NCBI GenBank assembly: GCA_030431335.1
Contig: JAUIJH010000005.1
Span: forward strand, 1-64,000
Reading direction: 5' to 3'
Length of the DNA: 64,000 bases
Origin: Alphaproteobacteria bacterium
Lineage (GTDB): Bacteria; Pseudomonadota; Alphaproteobacteria; Rhizobiales; Amorphaceae
Shown: one piece after another, positions 43,701-52,032 of the stretch
How positions within the stretch are numbered: the first letter of the stretch is position 1
Layout of the letters: each line of letters begins with the position of its first letter
The notes under the pieces: model-generated
Databases searched by the model: none
What the model saw: the letters and a program-made list of their open reading frames with translations, nothing else
What the model was told of the DNA's origin: nothing
Program-made: the position numbers and the translations under genes

Positions 43701-45401
43701 GGGTAGATCGTGGGTCGCCGGCGCAGACGCTGGTGTCGGCGAAGAGGCCTCGGCCGCCTGCGCAACGTCTGCGCTCGGATCGGCGCGGCCTTCTGTGGGT
43801 GGGATTTCGCTCGGCTCGTCGACCGGGTGCGCCTGCGCGTCCACCGGCTCTGCCTGCACGGATTCGGTAGTCGGTTCGGGTGCGGCCACCGGTGCTTCGG
43901 TCAGCTCCGTGCCCGTGTCGTCGCTGTCGTTTGAGGGCAGCGTCGCGCCCGGGCCTTCGGCCGGGTCGTCTGCCCGCTCTGTCGGGAGGGGGTCAGCGGC
44001 CGGCTCCGGCGCGGCAGCCGTTGCGGCGGTCGGCTCCGCGCTGGTCGCCGCCTCGTCGGGCGCGATATCGCTCGGCGGGTTGAGATCGGTCCCGGCGGTG
44101 GCGCCGGCCGGGGTGTCGGCTTCGCCGGTGGCAATTGGCGAGATGGTGTTGGCCGGCTCGTCGAGGGGGGCGGCTGCCTCGTCCGGGGCGGCGCCAGGCT
44201 CAGCCGACTCGTCGGAAGGGTCTGTCGCACCGTGTGGACTTTTCGTTTCGGCCGGTCCGGTGGCCTCGACAGGCGCGGGGGCGGGGGCGGCTGGTGTGCC
44301 GTTGTCGACCGCCGGGGTGGTGCCGTCGGAGGGCGAATCTTCTCGGGGGGCGGACCAGTCGCGGGGCGCGCCGTTGCCGATGGCCGCGACAAGATCCGTC
44401 AGCCACGGCGGGGGAACGGCCGTTCCGGCGAGGATCAGGATGAGGGGCCGCAGCAGCGTCGCTTCGCGGGCCGCGTCGGGTGTGCGACGGAGGAGTTCCT
44501 CGGCGTCCCGGCGCACCTGCGCCAGAGGCGAAGCGTCGCCGTCCGCACGCAGCGTGCGCAGCGCGGCATCGGCGAAGGCCTCGCAAGCTGCGCTGTCGGC
44601 CAGATCCCCGGCCGGCCGAATCAGGTCGGGCGGGGTCAACGACACGATCTCCACCCGGTGGGGGATGGCGTCGAATAGCCCCGTGAGGGCCTCAGCCGGG
44701 GCCGAGCTCAGCACCTCGAAGACGAGATTGCACAGGAACGGGTCGAGTTCGGCGAGGCCGGGCCAGGGCACGGCGGCGCTGGCGCGCGTGACCAGACGGT
44801 CGGGGATCCGGCCGACGAGGGACAACGGGTCCTCACCGGCGAAGAAGGCCTGAGCGCCCGGCTCGTAGCGCAACGCCTGGATGGTCGCGCCGCTCTTCAG
44901 CGCGTGGGCGAGCGCCTTGAGCCGATCCACTTCGGGAAAGCCGTCGAGCCAGGCTGCCGCGTCGCCGGGGGGCGTTTCGGCGTCGGTAGCCGCCGTTGCG
45001 GGTGCCTCGTCCCCGCGATCGAGAATTGCGCAGAGACGCGCGATACGCGCCGACGCGACGTTCGCCGCGTCCGGCGGCAGATCGCCGTCGGTCTCCAGGT
45101 CGTTCAGCCAGTCGCCCACCTGGTCCAGCGAGGCGAGCAACAGGTCCACCACGTCGGGCGACAGCGACAGCCGCGCCGAGCGGACCATCGACAGGACATC
45201 CTCGCCCGTGTGGACGAGGCGCGTCAAAGGCGCGACCGCGACCATGTCGGAGGCGCCCTTGAGGGTGTGCACCGCGCGGAACACGGCATCCACCAGCTCC
45301 CCGTTGGCGGGCGCCTTTTCGAGGGCCAGCAAGGCGGTGGACGATTGGCCCACCAGGTCGCGGGCTTCGGCGATGAACTGGTCGAGAAGGGCGCTCGTCA
45401 T
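40731..45401 (-). CDS. cheA: CheA-type chemosensory histidine kinase with giant acidic linker
   Basis: A 1556-aa hybrid-size CheA. An HPt domain at the N-terminus has the phosphorylated H45 in RAVHTLKGASDM. A second folded stretch extends to about residue 350. Then comes an approximately 820-residue low-complexity region (about 350-1168). The C-terminal kinase module starts near 1170 with dimerisation helices (IDRIGNLLGELKAAND), N box HVLRNAVDHGIE, G1 DDGGGVD, G2 GRGVGLDVVRATIEQAGG, and a CheW-like receptor-coupling domain to the end. The kinase transfers phosphate to CheY-type partners. A typical CheA is 650-750 aa. No CheW, CheR, CheB or chemoreceptor gene is in the window. The start ATG at 45401 begins the HPt domain. 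Confidence 0.92.
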   Translation of the reverse strand: MTSALLDQFIAEARDLVGQSSTALLALEKAPANGELVDAVFRAVHTLKGASDMVAVAPLTRLVHTGEDVLSMVRSARLSLSPDVVDLLLASLDQVGDWLNDLETDGDLPPDAANVASARIARLCAILDRGDEAPATAATDAETPPGDAAAWLDGFPEVDRLKALAHALKSGATIQALRYEPGAQAFFAGEDPLSLVGRIPDRLVTRASAAVPWPGLAELDPFLCNLVFEVLSSAPAEALTGLFDAIPHRVEIVSLTPPDLIRPAGDLADSAACEAFADAALRTLRADGDASPLAQVRRDAEELLRRTPDAAREATLLRPLILILAGTAVPPPWLTDLVAAIGNGAPRDWSAPREDSPSDGTTPAVDNGTPAAPAPAPVEATGPAETKSPHGATDPSDESAEPGAAPDEAAAPLDEPANTISPIATGEADTPAGATAGTDLNPPSDIAPDEAATSAEPTAATAAAPEPAADPLPTERADDPAEGPGATLPSNDSDDTGTELTEAPVAAPEPTTESVQAEPVDAQAHPVDEPSEIPPTEGRADPSADVAQAAEASSPTPASAPATHDLPSDQPPATGSAELSAPNSDAAPAPAPVEDASPTDGQDEANTPEPTETDTTSTASQDAASPVSATEPAESVETEAEAPPGEVGAAPTENGRGSLDSVELADGASAPAHAAPADAGVAEVERIDDASDPSRDMRQDPGDSEPAQSAGLTDTGETDSVAETSDGPTEKHEATDSAGPTNADAGLAPEPTPLDSATESTDDAACEIAAPKQTDGVEPPVTSVAGALETKPAQTDDVAVAQTGPEQSGEHVQSASTVLTVDGAAAPAEDLSPTSEADPAPAAIADEVALADTEREAETEVAPPAPSPDTGSDSSDLHQPESLALSEQGQDLAPESVANEQADDDESEPIGGERVEDKAINGNLIDHDATEGAPGGQAEGDEASDGATIHADESAGTSSATDRIEANGEAMKCATDDAASDEAGLHAAVDSVASSDAMRADADALPVESAGDPAEAAEAPSAEEDAGSISDDAQSDVPPPQDTPPQDGSSKRAPTDAAERGAAATAENAAPADTTPDGDGPDRTDPPIDATYPSAPSEEPAGRSFADADNPGAEVPMALHESATRGGDPASSSPVRGLSHAAKPDHPSEALASAASGGAAPRFQPKSAKSWRVEHAQIDRIGNLLGELKAANDTLPRLAGRASDLYGARKLARDLYDHHAAVAQITGALQDALVAVRMVPVRLAWQPLPRLVRDLSRKLGKPVDLVLEGDATEAEKAVIEVLADPLMHVLRNAVDHGIELPHLRAAAGKPTVGTIKLNAMHEGERLIVEIVDDGGGVDIERVKAKALAGGFIDAESAAAMDETRALDLVFAPGLSTCESVSDVSGRGVGLDVVRATIEQAGGTMSVASEGGKGTRVRLSLPMSVAAKRVMVVECANRSYALPTDLVCETVRVPEHSLHSLDNREVVILRDTLLPVVRLADRLRLRSRGGGGGEAAIVVVSIEQRPVAMVVDGFGPETETETIVKPLEGLMTGVGGYVGTATVGERQFLVLDMKELV
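41897..44345 (-). other. Region coding the acidic low-complexity insert of CheA
   Basis: About 816 codons, roughly residues 352-1168, dominated by Ala, Glu, Asp, Pro, Ser and Thr. There are almost no aromatic residues or lysines, and no hydrophobic core pattern. It reads in one open frame with no stop. Short motifs such as AEPT, DSDDTG, ETDS and PAPAPVE recur irregularly, not as a clean tandem repeat. The composition predicts a long, negatively charged, disordered tether between the HPt domain and the kinase core. Confidence 0.85.
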
Positions 45402-45850
45402 CGTGCCGCCCCCCCGCCGAGGCGAGAAGTGGCCCGTGCCACACGACCTTCCCACGGCCGAAGGCCAAGGGCGCGATGCGGGCGCAAGGCGCTGAACGCG
45501 CGTCCTGCGGGGGTCGAGATGGCTGGCTCTGCCGCGTTCGGTCGATGGGGGGGCATTGAGGGCGTCAGCTCCGTCGCAAAGGATAGGGACGCGCGATGCC
45601 ACGGACCGATGGCGCCGGCGCAAACCGGCATCATGGTCGGGCGACAAACCGTAGGCAGCGTCGGATGGCACTTCATGAGCCGACCATTCGACCGCCCCCG
45701 GCCGATCGCGCACTCCCTATCGTTAGAGCCTCCGCCCTGCCCCAGGCTGTCCTGATGACGGCGCCCGGCCTTCGCGCGCGCCAATACCAACCTTCAGGTC
45801 CTTGCCCGGCGGCGCGTTTCCCCCTCGCCACCGGCCCGGGTGCGCGGCCG
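45402..45850. other. Upstream region of cheA, no convincing gene
   Basis: About 450 bp between cheA and the FGGY kinase gene, both on the minus strand. It must contain the cheA promoter and the end of the kinase transcript. A 130-codon minus-strand frame (45398-45790) reaches into the cheA start as ATGA, but it has no recognisable domain or plausible protein composition, so it is not called. Confidence 0.55.
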
Positions 45851-47341
45851 TCAGGGCGCCGTTATGGGGCGAAGCGCCGGATAGAGCGCCCGGTAGCGCT
45901 CGAAAATCTCCGCGTAGAGAGCGCTTTCGCGGGCGCGCGGCTCGATCGTCGCCGCCACCTTCACGTAGGTTTCGATGCCCTCCTCGATGGAGGCGACCCC
46001 GCCGGCACCGTAGGCCGCCAGCACCGCGCAACCGACGTTGGGCGCCTCGCGGGCTTGGGTGATCACGACCGGCAGCCCGGCCGTGTCGGCATGGATCTGC
46101 ACCCACAGCGGCGAGGCCGCCGCGCCACCGCCGATGGTCATCTGGGTGGGGCGATAGCCGGCGTCGGCCATGGCGTCGAGGATCGCGCGGGTGCCGAACG
46201 CCACCCCCTCCATGATGGCGCGAAAGACGTGGGCCGGCCCGTGCGCCAGCGTCAGGCCCACCAGCGCGCCCCGCGACAGCGCGTCCGTGTGAGGCGTGCG
46301 GTTGCCCTGGAAATGGTCCTGCACCAGAAGGCCGTCGCTGCCCGGCTCCAGCGCCGCCGCCGCCTCGTTGAGGGCGGCCAGATCCATGGTGCCGTTCATC
46401 AGCCGGCCGAGCCACTGGATCACCGAGCCGGTGGAGGTCTGCCCGCCCTCCACCACGTGGCGACCCGGATAGAGCGCGTCCGCGTAGGTGCCCCACAGGC
46501 CCGGCGCGTTGAAGGGGGTGTCGGTGATGCCGTATTGCAGGTGCGAGGAGCCGGTGATGAGCGCGAGCTCGCCCTTGCGATGGACGCCGAGGCCGACCAC
46601 GCCGATCATCGCGTCGACGCCGCCCTGCACCAGCTTGGTGGCGGGGGTGAGGCCGAGATGGGCGGCGGCGGCGGGCGTCAGATTGTCGATCACCTCGCCC
46701 GGGGCGGCGATCTCCTGCGGCCATTTGTGCGCCAGCGCGTCGAGCTCGAGCGAGGCCAGCAGCGACAGCGGCCACCCGCCCTCGAATTTGCGGTAGTGCC
46801 AGCGCGCCGCGACGTTGGACAGCGAGCCGACGCGCCGGCCGGTGAGGCGCAGCGTGAAGAAGTCCTGATATTCGCAGATCGTCGCCGCGCGGCGGAAAAT
46901 GTCAGGCTCGTGGCGGGCGATCCACAATGCCTTGGGGATCATCCATTCGGCCGAGACGGGGCCGCGACCGGCGGCGTTGACCGCCAGCGCCGGGTCGCCG
47001 GTCGCGAGGATGTCGTCGGCTTCGGCCGAGGCGCGCACGTCCATCCAGATGATGGCCGGGCGCAGCGGGCGCCCCGCGTCGTCCAGCGCCACGACGCTGC
47101 AGCAGGTGGTGTCGCAGGCGAGCGCGGCGATTTCGGCCGGCGCGATGCGAGCCTCGGCGACGGCGGCGCGCATCGCCTCGCCCAGCGCGCGCCACCAGTC
47201 CTCGGGATCCTGCTCGGCGCGGGCGCCGGCGGCAAAGCGCGTTTCGTACTTGGCCACGCCGTTGCCCAGGCAGCGCCCGTCGAGATCGTAGATCCGCGCC
47301 CGCAGGCTCTCGGTGCCGCCGTCGGCAGTGGCAACGTACAT
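45851..47341 (-). CDS. FGGY family carbohydrate kinase (pentulose-kinase type)
   Basis: A 496-aa sugar kinase. The first ATP-binding strand is YVATADGGTESLRARIYDLD, with the phosphate-loop features of FGGY kinases, then CDTTCCSVVALDDAGRPLRP, IIWMDVRA, and the C-terminal FGGY-C signature MTIGGGAAASPLWVQIHAD. It would phosphorylate a polyol or pentulose such as ribulose, ribitol or erythritol. The ATG at 47341 starts on the first strand. It lies 82 bp downstream of an alpha/beta hydrolase gene; no other sugar-pathway genes are adjacent, so the substrate is open. Confidence 0.9.
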   Translation of the reverse strand: MYVATADGGTESLRARIYDLDGRCLGNGVAKYETRFAAGARAEQDPEDWWRALGEAMRAAVAEARIAPAEIAALACDTTCCSVVALDDAGRPLRPAIIWMDVRASAEADDILATGDPALAVNAAGRGPVSAEWMIPKALWIARHEPDIFRRAATICEYQDFFTLRLTGRRVGSLSNVAARWHYRKFEGGWPLSLLASLELDALAHKWPQEIAAPGEVIDNLTPAAAAHLGLTPATKLVQGGVDAMIGVVGLGVHRKGELALITGSSHLQYGITDTPFNAPGLWGTYADALYPGRHVVEGGQTSTGSVIQWLGRLMNGTMDLAALNEAAAALEPGSDGLLVQDHFQGNRTPHTDALSRGALVGLTLAHGPAHVFRAIMEGVAFGTRAILDAMADAGYRPTQMTIGGGAAASPLWVQIHADTAGLPVVITQAREAPNVGCAVLAAYGAGGVASIEEGIETYVKVAATIEPRARESALYAEIFERYRALYPALRPITAP

Positions 47342-47423
47342 CGTGTTCCCCCCTTTGCGCGGCCGCGAACCGCTTTCGGGCAGGCTAGCCAAAGCCGTGC
47401 CCACCTGAAACCGGGCGGCGCAC

Positions 47424-48218
47424 TTATCCCTCGATGACGGCGAGCAGCTCGTCCGGCGCGTCCCAGTGGACCATGTGGCCGGCGTCGTGGAAGAGGTGCA
47501 GCGCCACCTGCGGCGGCACGTTGAGCGCGTGCTGCCAGGGCACGATCGCGTCGGCCCGGCCGAAGAGGAGGCGCACCGGCAGGCCCGCCGCCACGAGCCC
47601 GCGGAGCGCGTCCACGATGTCGAGCCGCTGCCCGCCGGGACCGAAGAGGTTCTCCGCGAGGCCCGCGACCCGTCGCTGCGCGAGCCGCCCCACCGCGAAC
47701 GCCTTCTGCGCCTCGGTGAGGTCCGGAACGTGGTTCGCGAGCTGGCGCAGGAGGTGGCTGAACGCACCCGCGCTCGGCCCCTCGGCAAAACCGGACAGCA
47801 CCGGCACGTTGCACTCCAGGCCCAGCCCGGTGGAGGCGATCAGCGTCAGCGAGCGCGGCGCAAGTCCCTGCGCACACAGCGCTTGCGCGAGCCCGGTTGC
47901 GACGATGCCCCCCATCGAGATTCCCACGATGTGCAGCCGCTCCGGTGCGACGGCCAAGGCATCCAAGAGCGGCGGCAGCACCTCGTGAAGGCGCTCGACT
48001 TCCCCCTCCTCAAGGGTGGTGTCGCCGTGGGCGGGCAGGTCCGGCACGATGGCGAAATGGCGCTCGCCGAGCCGAGGGCCGACGTCGAGCCAGGACAGCC
48101 GGTCGCCCGCGAACCCGTGGATCAGCAGATAGGCGCGCGCCGCGTCGGGCCGGCCGAACGTGTCGTAGACGAGCGTGCCGCCGGAAAGCTCCAGGGTTGC
48201 CGCATCCATTGGTTCCAT
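47424..48218 (-). CDS. Alpha/beta hydrolase
   Basis: A 264-aa alpha/beta hydrolase. Features include YLLIHGFAGDRLSWLDVGPRL (oxyanion loop), nucleophile S in LHIVGISMGGIVATGLAQA, an aspartate in LLFGRADAIVPW and H in FHDAGHMVHWDAPDE. It resembles the lactonase and C-C bond hydrolase group (for example beta-ketoadipate enol-lactone hydrolase relatives) and also the acetoin-system proteins. The ATG at 48218 was chosen; a second ATG at 48209 is possible. Substrate unknown. Confidence 0.88.
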   Translation of the reverse strand: MEPMDAATLELSGGTLVYDTFGRPDAARAYLLIHGFAGDRLSWLDVGPRLGERHFAIVPDLPAHGDTTLEEGEVERLHEVLPPLLDALAVAPERLHIVGISMGGIVATGLAQALCAQGLAPRSLTLIASTGLGLECNVPVLSGFAEGPSAGAFSHLLRQLANHVPDLTEAQKAFAVGRLAQRRVAGLAENLFGPGGQRLDIVDALRGLVAAGLPVRLLFGRADAIVPWQHALNVPPQVALHLFHDAGHMVHWDAPDELLAVIEG

Positions 48219-48301
48219 CCCACATTTAGTAAAGCTGCGTTTCATTGCGCTTCTGGAACCATAACGTCAGTTTGATTCAAGCGCGTGCCAGGAGGGCCGC
48301 A

Positions 48302-48577
48302 ATGATGAATCAAGATAGGGATACCGCGACGAACGTCGGTTGCACGCTGGGCAACCCCCGGACCGTCGCGCGTCTTTTGGCGATCGTGACCGGCACCTGC
48401 GAGGGGATGGCCCATGGCGCCGTCCCGGCGGTGGCGGACGCGGAACCGGTCGTGCAACGCATGCCGCGCTGGGACGGCCACACGCTGGAGATCGAGCGCA
48501 CGCCGCGTGGAATCCGCGAGCTGCGCGACGAGGGCATCATCGCTGCCGCCACCCCCTGGAAGCGGCCGCCTCCCTGA
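48302..48577 (+). CDS. Small hypothetical protein with a strong ribosome binding site
   Basis: A 91-aa predicted protein beginning MMNQDRDTATNVGC. It has a near-consensus AGGAGG at 48291-48296, 5 nt before the ATG. There is a moderately hydrophobic stretch (TVARLLAIVTGTCEG, about residues 21-35), then a polar tail with WDGHTLEIERTPRGIRELRD. No family is recognised. It is divergent from the hydrolase and convergent with the TRAP permease gene. The Shine-Dalgarno is the main evidence. Confidence 0.55.
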   Translation: MMNQDRDTATNVGCTLGNPRTVARLLAIVTGTCEGMAHGAVPAVADAEPVVQRMPRWDGHTLEIERTPRGIRELRDEGIIAAATPWKRPPP

Positions 48578-48588
48578 GCGGGCAGCCC

Positions 48589-50208
48589 TCAGGGGCCGTA
48601 GATCACCGTCGGCAGCCAGGTGGCGAGGCTGGGCGCGTACCACAGCATCACCAGCATCGCGATCTGGATCATCACGAACGGAATGATGCCGCGGTAGATA
48701 GCGGTGGTGGTCACCTGCGGCGGTGCCACGCCGCGCAGGTAAAACAGCGCGAAACCGAATGGCGGCGTCAGGAACGACGTCTGCAGGTTCACCGCCATCA
48801 TGATGCCGAGCCAGACCGGGCTCATGGTGGAGCCGTCCGGCATCTCCAGCATCAGGAGCACGGGCGCGACCAGCGGGACGACGACGAACACGATCTCCAG
48901 AAAATCCAGGAAGAACCCGAGCACGAACATGATCGCCATCACCGCGATCATGGCGCCGAGCGCGCCGCCCGGCATCCCCGACAGCGTCTCCTCCACCAGT
49001 TCGTCGCCCCCCAGCCCGCGGAAAACCAGGCTGAACAGCGCCGCGCCGATCAGGATCACGAACACCATCGCGGTGATCTTGGTGGCCGAGTGCACCACCG
49101 GCGTCAGCACCCCGGCCCGCATCACCCGCGTGAGCGCGACGATCAGGCCGAGCGCCAGCACCACCACCAGCGCCAACGCCACATAGATGCCGATCAGATC
49201 GCCCTGCGGAATCTCGGTGCGCGCCACCCGCAGATCCATCAGCGTGACGAGGATCAGGAGCCCGATCAGCGACAGCGTCGCCGCGTAGATGAAGAAGGGC
49301 TTGTGCTCGTTGATCCGGTGGCCGGCGAGCAGCAGCGCGCCGATGCCGCCGACCGCGGCCGCCTCCGTCGGCGTCGCGACACCGGCGAGGATCGACCCCA
49401 GCACCGCGACGATCAGCGCGATGGGCGGCACCAGCGCATGCATGACGCGGTAGAGCGTGACGGGATTGTCCGGATCGCGCGGCACCGGCGGCGCCACGCT
49501 GGGCCGCAGGAAGGCGATCACCGCCGTATAGATGATATAGGCGCCCACCAGCATGAGGCCCGGGATCAGCGCACCGGCGAACAGGTCGCCGACCGACACC
49601 GGAGGGCCGGGCACGAAGGAGAAATCGCCCTTCTCCCAGGCCGCTTCCTGCAGGACACGCTGCGATTCCTGGTAGGCGTTGGAGATCTGGTCGCCCAGGA
49701 TGACGAGGACGATGGAGGGCGGGATGATCTGCCCCAGCGTGCCGGACGCGGCGATGGTGCCGGCGGCAAGCGAGGGGGCGTAGCCGTAGCGCAGCATGGT
49801 CGGCAGCGACAGGAGCCCCATGGTGACGACGGTGGCGCCGACGATGCCGGTGGACGCGGCCAGCAGCGCGCCGACGACGCAGACCGCGATGCCGACGCCG
49901 CCGCGCATGGGGCCGAAGAGCTGGCCCATCGTCGCCAGCAGCTCCTCCGCGACGCGGCTGCGTTCCAGGAGCACGCCCATGAAGATGAACAGCGGCACCG
50001 CGACCAGCACCTCATTGGTCATCGTGCCGTAGATGCGTTGCGGCAGCGCGTTGACGAACGCGAAATCGAACACACCCGCCGAGTAGCCGACGAAGGCGAA
50101 GACGAGGCCCGTTCCCGCCAGCGTGAAGGCGACCGGGAAGCCGGTGAGCAGCAGCACCACCGCCACCGCGAACATCAAAAGGTCGAGCATTCCCGCAAGA
50201 TCGGCCAT
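48589..50208 (-). CDS. dctM: TRAP transporter large permease subunit
   Basis: A 539-aa DctM-type permease that drives sodium-coupled uptake of organic acids. About twelve to fourteen hydrophobic helices are seen. The N-terminal LTGFPVAFTLAGTGLVFAF and FIFMGVLLERS, then GASTGIVGATVVTMGLLSLP and LGQIIPPSIVLVILGD are classical. It is larger than the usual 430 aa because of an inserted segment in the middle, a feature of the TakP-type (alpha-keto acid) branch. It follows dctQ by 8 bp. Confidence 0.95.
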   Translation of the reverse strand: MADLAGMLDLLMFAVAVVLLLTGFPVAFTLAGTGLVFAFVGYSAGVFDFAFVNALPQRIYGTMTNEVLVAVPLFIFMGVLLERSRVAEELLATMGQLFGPMRGGVGIAVCVVGALLAASTGIVGATVVTMGLLSLPTMLRYGYAPSLAAGTIAASGTLGQIIPPSIVLVILGDQISNAYQESQRVLQEAAWEKGDFSFVPGPPVSVGDLFAGALIPGLMLVGAYIIYTAVIAFLRPSVAPPVPRDPDNPVTLYRVMHALVPPIALIVAVLGSILAGVATPTEAAAVGGIGALLLAGHRINEHKPFFIYAATLSLIGLLILVTLMDLRVARTEIPQGDLIGIYVALALVVVLALGLIVALTRVMRAGVLTPVVHSATKITAMVFVILIGAALFSLVFRGLGGDELVEETLSGMPGGALGAMIAVMAIMFVLGFFLDFLEIVFVVVPLVAPVLLMLEMPDGSTMSPVWLGIMMAVNLQTSFLTPPFGFALFYLRGVAPPQVTTTAIYRGIIPFVMIQIAMLVMLWYAPSLATWLPTVIYGP

Positions 50209-50216
50209 GGCGGCGT

Positions 50217-50741
50217 TCAGTGCTCCTGCGGTTTCGGCGGATCGCCGCGCCCGGCGAGATAAAGCAGCGAGCGCAGCACCATCACCACGCCCTGCGCCGC
50301 GATCAGGATGCCGAACACGGGGATGGCGGTCTTGAGCAGGAAGACGCCGGGAATGCCGGACGATTCCATCGAGCCCTCGAAGATGCGCCAGGAGTTGGCG
50401 ACATAGCCCCAGCTCGACCAGGTGATCATGAGGGAGACGGGGATCAGCAGGAACAGCGCGCCGAACAGATTGACGAGCGCGCGAAATCGATCGCTGGCGG
50501 CGCGATAGAAGATGTCGACGCGCACGTGGCCGTCATCCGACAGCGTGTAGGCCGCCGCGAGCATGAACAGGAAGCCGTGCATGTAGATGATCGATTCCTG
50601 CGCCCACAGGCTGCCCAAGCCGAAGACATAGCGCGCGACCACGACGCCGAATTGCACGAGAACCATCAGGATGAGCAGCCACGAGACGGCCTTTCCCAGG
50701 AACCGGTTCGTGTTGTCGATCGTATCGGCGATAAATTTCAT
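50217..50741 (-). CDS. dctQ: TRAP transporter small permease subunit
   Basis: A 174-aa DctQ protein with four transmembrane helices, forming a complex with the large subunit. AVSWLLILMVLVQFGVVVAR (helix 1), SLWAQESIIYMHGFLFMLAA and HVRVDIFYRAASDRFRALVN are family marks. The ATG at 50741 is preferred over upstream ATG 50747. The 12-bp hairpin upstream separates it from the binding-protein gene. Confidence 0.93.
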   Translation of the reverse strand: MKFIADTIDNTNRFLGKAVSWLLILMVLVQFGVVVARYVFGLGSLWAQESIIYMHGFLFMLAAAYTLSDDGHVRVDIFYRAASDRFRALVNLFGALFLLIPVSLMITWSSWGYVANSWRIFEGSMESSGIPGVFLLKTAIPVFGILIAAQGVVMVLRSLLYLAGRGDPPKPQEH

Positions 50742-50756
50742 CTGCATGCATGAGTT

Positions 50757-50784
50757 GGGGGCGCCGTGCGGGCACGGCGCCCCC
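50757..50784 (-). terminator. 12-bp perfect hairpin between dctP and dctQ
   Basis: GGGGGCGCCGTG (50757-50768) pairs perfectly with CACGGCGCCCCC (50773-50784) around the loop CGGG. It follows the dctP stop by 20 bp. No U run follows in the minus transcript. It probably reduces read-through or stabilises dctP mRNA so that binding protein exceeds permease. Confidence 0.7.
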
Positions 50785-50804
50785 ATTTCCTCAGATGCGC
50801 CGCA

Positions 50805-51902
50805 TCACTGCGCCAACTTCAGCGAACGACCGCGCTCGACCGCGTAGGTCTGCTCGGAGATGCGCGTCCAGTTGGCATAGTCCTTCCGCGCCTTGATGTA
50901 GCTGTCGTAGACGCGCTTGCCGATGTCGTCATACTTCTGCACCGCGGCGGTGACTTCTTCCGACGCTTGCGCGAAGGCGTCCCAGATCTCCGGCGAGAAC
51001 TGGTGCAATTCAACGCCGTGCTGGTTGATCAGCGTATCGAGCGCCGCGCCGTTCTTGGCGACGAACTCGGAATACATGAAGTTGTCTTCCGCCATGCAGG
51101 CCTGCTCGACGATGGCCTGGTCGGTCTTGGACAGCTTGTCGTAGGCGGCCTTGTTGACGCCGGCGCACAGCAGCGCACCCGGCTCGTGGAAGCCGGGGAA
51201 GTAGTAGTGCTTGGCGATGCGGTAGAAGCCGAAGGCGAGGTCGTTCCACGGCCCCACCCACTCGGTGCCGTCGATGGCGCCCGATTGCAGCGCCTGGAAG
51301 ATTTCGCCGCCCGGCAGCGCCACCACGTTGACGCCGAGCTGGCGCAGCGCCTCGCCGCCGAGGCCCGGCATGCGGAACTTGAGGCCCTTGAGGTCGTCGA
51401 GCGTGTTGATCGGCTCGCGGAACCAGCCGCCCATCTGGACGCCCGTGTTGCCGCACACGAAGGGTTTGATGCCGAAGCCGCCCGACAGCTCGTCCCACAG
51501 AGCCTGACCGCCGCCGTTCATGATCCAGGCGTTGATCTCGGGCGCGGTAAAGCCCATCGGCACGGCGGTAAAGAACGCGAAGGCCGGATGCTTGCCCTGC
51601 CAATAATAATCGGCGCCGTGATACATCTCGGCAGTACCGTTCGACACTGCGTCGAAGCTTTCGAAGGCGGGCACCAGTTCGCCGGCGGCATAGAGCTTCA
51701 CGGTCACCCGACCGTCGGTCATCTGCGTAATGCGGTCGGCCGCGCGCTGGGCGCCGGTCCCGAGGCCGGGGAAATTCTTCGGCCATGTGGTGACCATCTT
51801 CCACTCGACCCGGCCCTGCGCAATGGCCGGGGCGGCCAGCGTCGACGCTCCGACAGCCGCAGCGCCCACCGCGGTGGTCTTCAAAAATGAACGACGATCC
51901 AT
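50805..51902 (-). CDS. dctP: TRAP transporter substrate-binding protein
   Basis: A 365-aa periplasmic binding protein with a twin-arginine signal, MDRRSFLKTTAVGAAAVGAS ending at APAIAQG. The mature part (VEWKMVTTWPKNFPGLGTGA) and the segments GGWFREPINTLDDLKGLKFR and GAIDGTEWVGPWNDLAFG are typical of the TakP/mannitol-chloroaromatic branch, which binds 2-oxoacids or related carboxylates through a dimeric pocket. The ATG at 51902 is preceded by GGTGAGGA at proper spacing; an in-frame GTG at 51917 is less likely. Divergent from the nitrile hydratase operon. Confidence 0.95.
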   Translation of the reverse strand: MDRRSFLKTTAVGAAAVGASTLAAPAIAQGRVEWKMVTTWPKNFPGLGTGAQRAADRITQMTDGRVTVKLYAAGELVPAFESFDAVSNGTAEMYHGADYYWQGKHPAFAFFTAVPMGFTAPEINAWIMNGGGQALWDELSGGFGIKPFVCGNTGVQMGGWFREPINTLDDLKGLKFRMPGLGGEALRQLGVNVVALPGGEIFQALQSGAIDGTEWVGPWNDLAFGFYRIAKHYYFPGFHEPGALLCAGVNKAAYDKLSKTDQAIVEQACMAEDNFMYSEFVAKNGAALDTLINQHGVELHQFSPEIWDAFAQASEEVTAAVQKYDDIGKRVYDSYIKARKDYANWTRISEQTYAVERGRSLKLAQ

Positions 51903-52032
51903 GCGATTATTCCTCACCCTTAATTTTGTTGCACTTCTGGTTGATCCTATTGCTGTGTAGACCGTCCTTCACGCGCAAAACAAGTACTCCGCGGACGAGT
52001 AATGGCGCGCGCGAAAAAGTGTAACGGCACGC

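Noticed and set aside
41439-44853. Several long plus-strand frames (up to 486 codons) opposite cheA
   Set aside because: They are antisense shadows of the GC-rich low-complexity insert; their serine/arginine-rich composition is what the complementary codons produce.
45398-45790. 130-codon minus-strand frame ending in ATGA overlap with cheA
   Set aside because: The overlap is tempting, but the peptide has no domain pattern and no ribosome binding site was seen.
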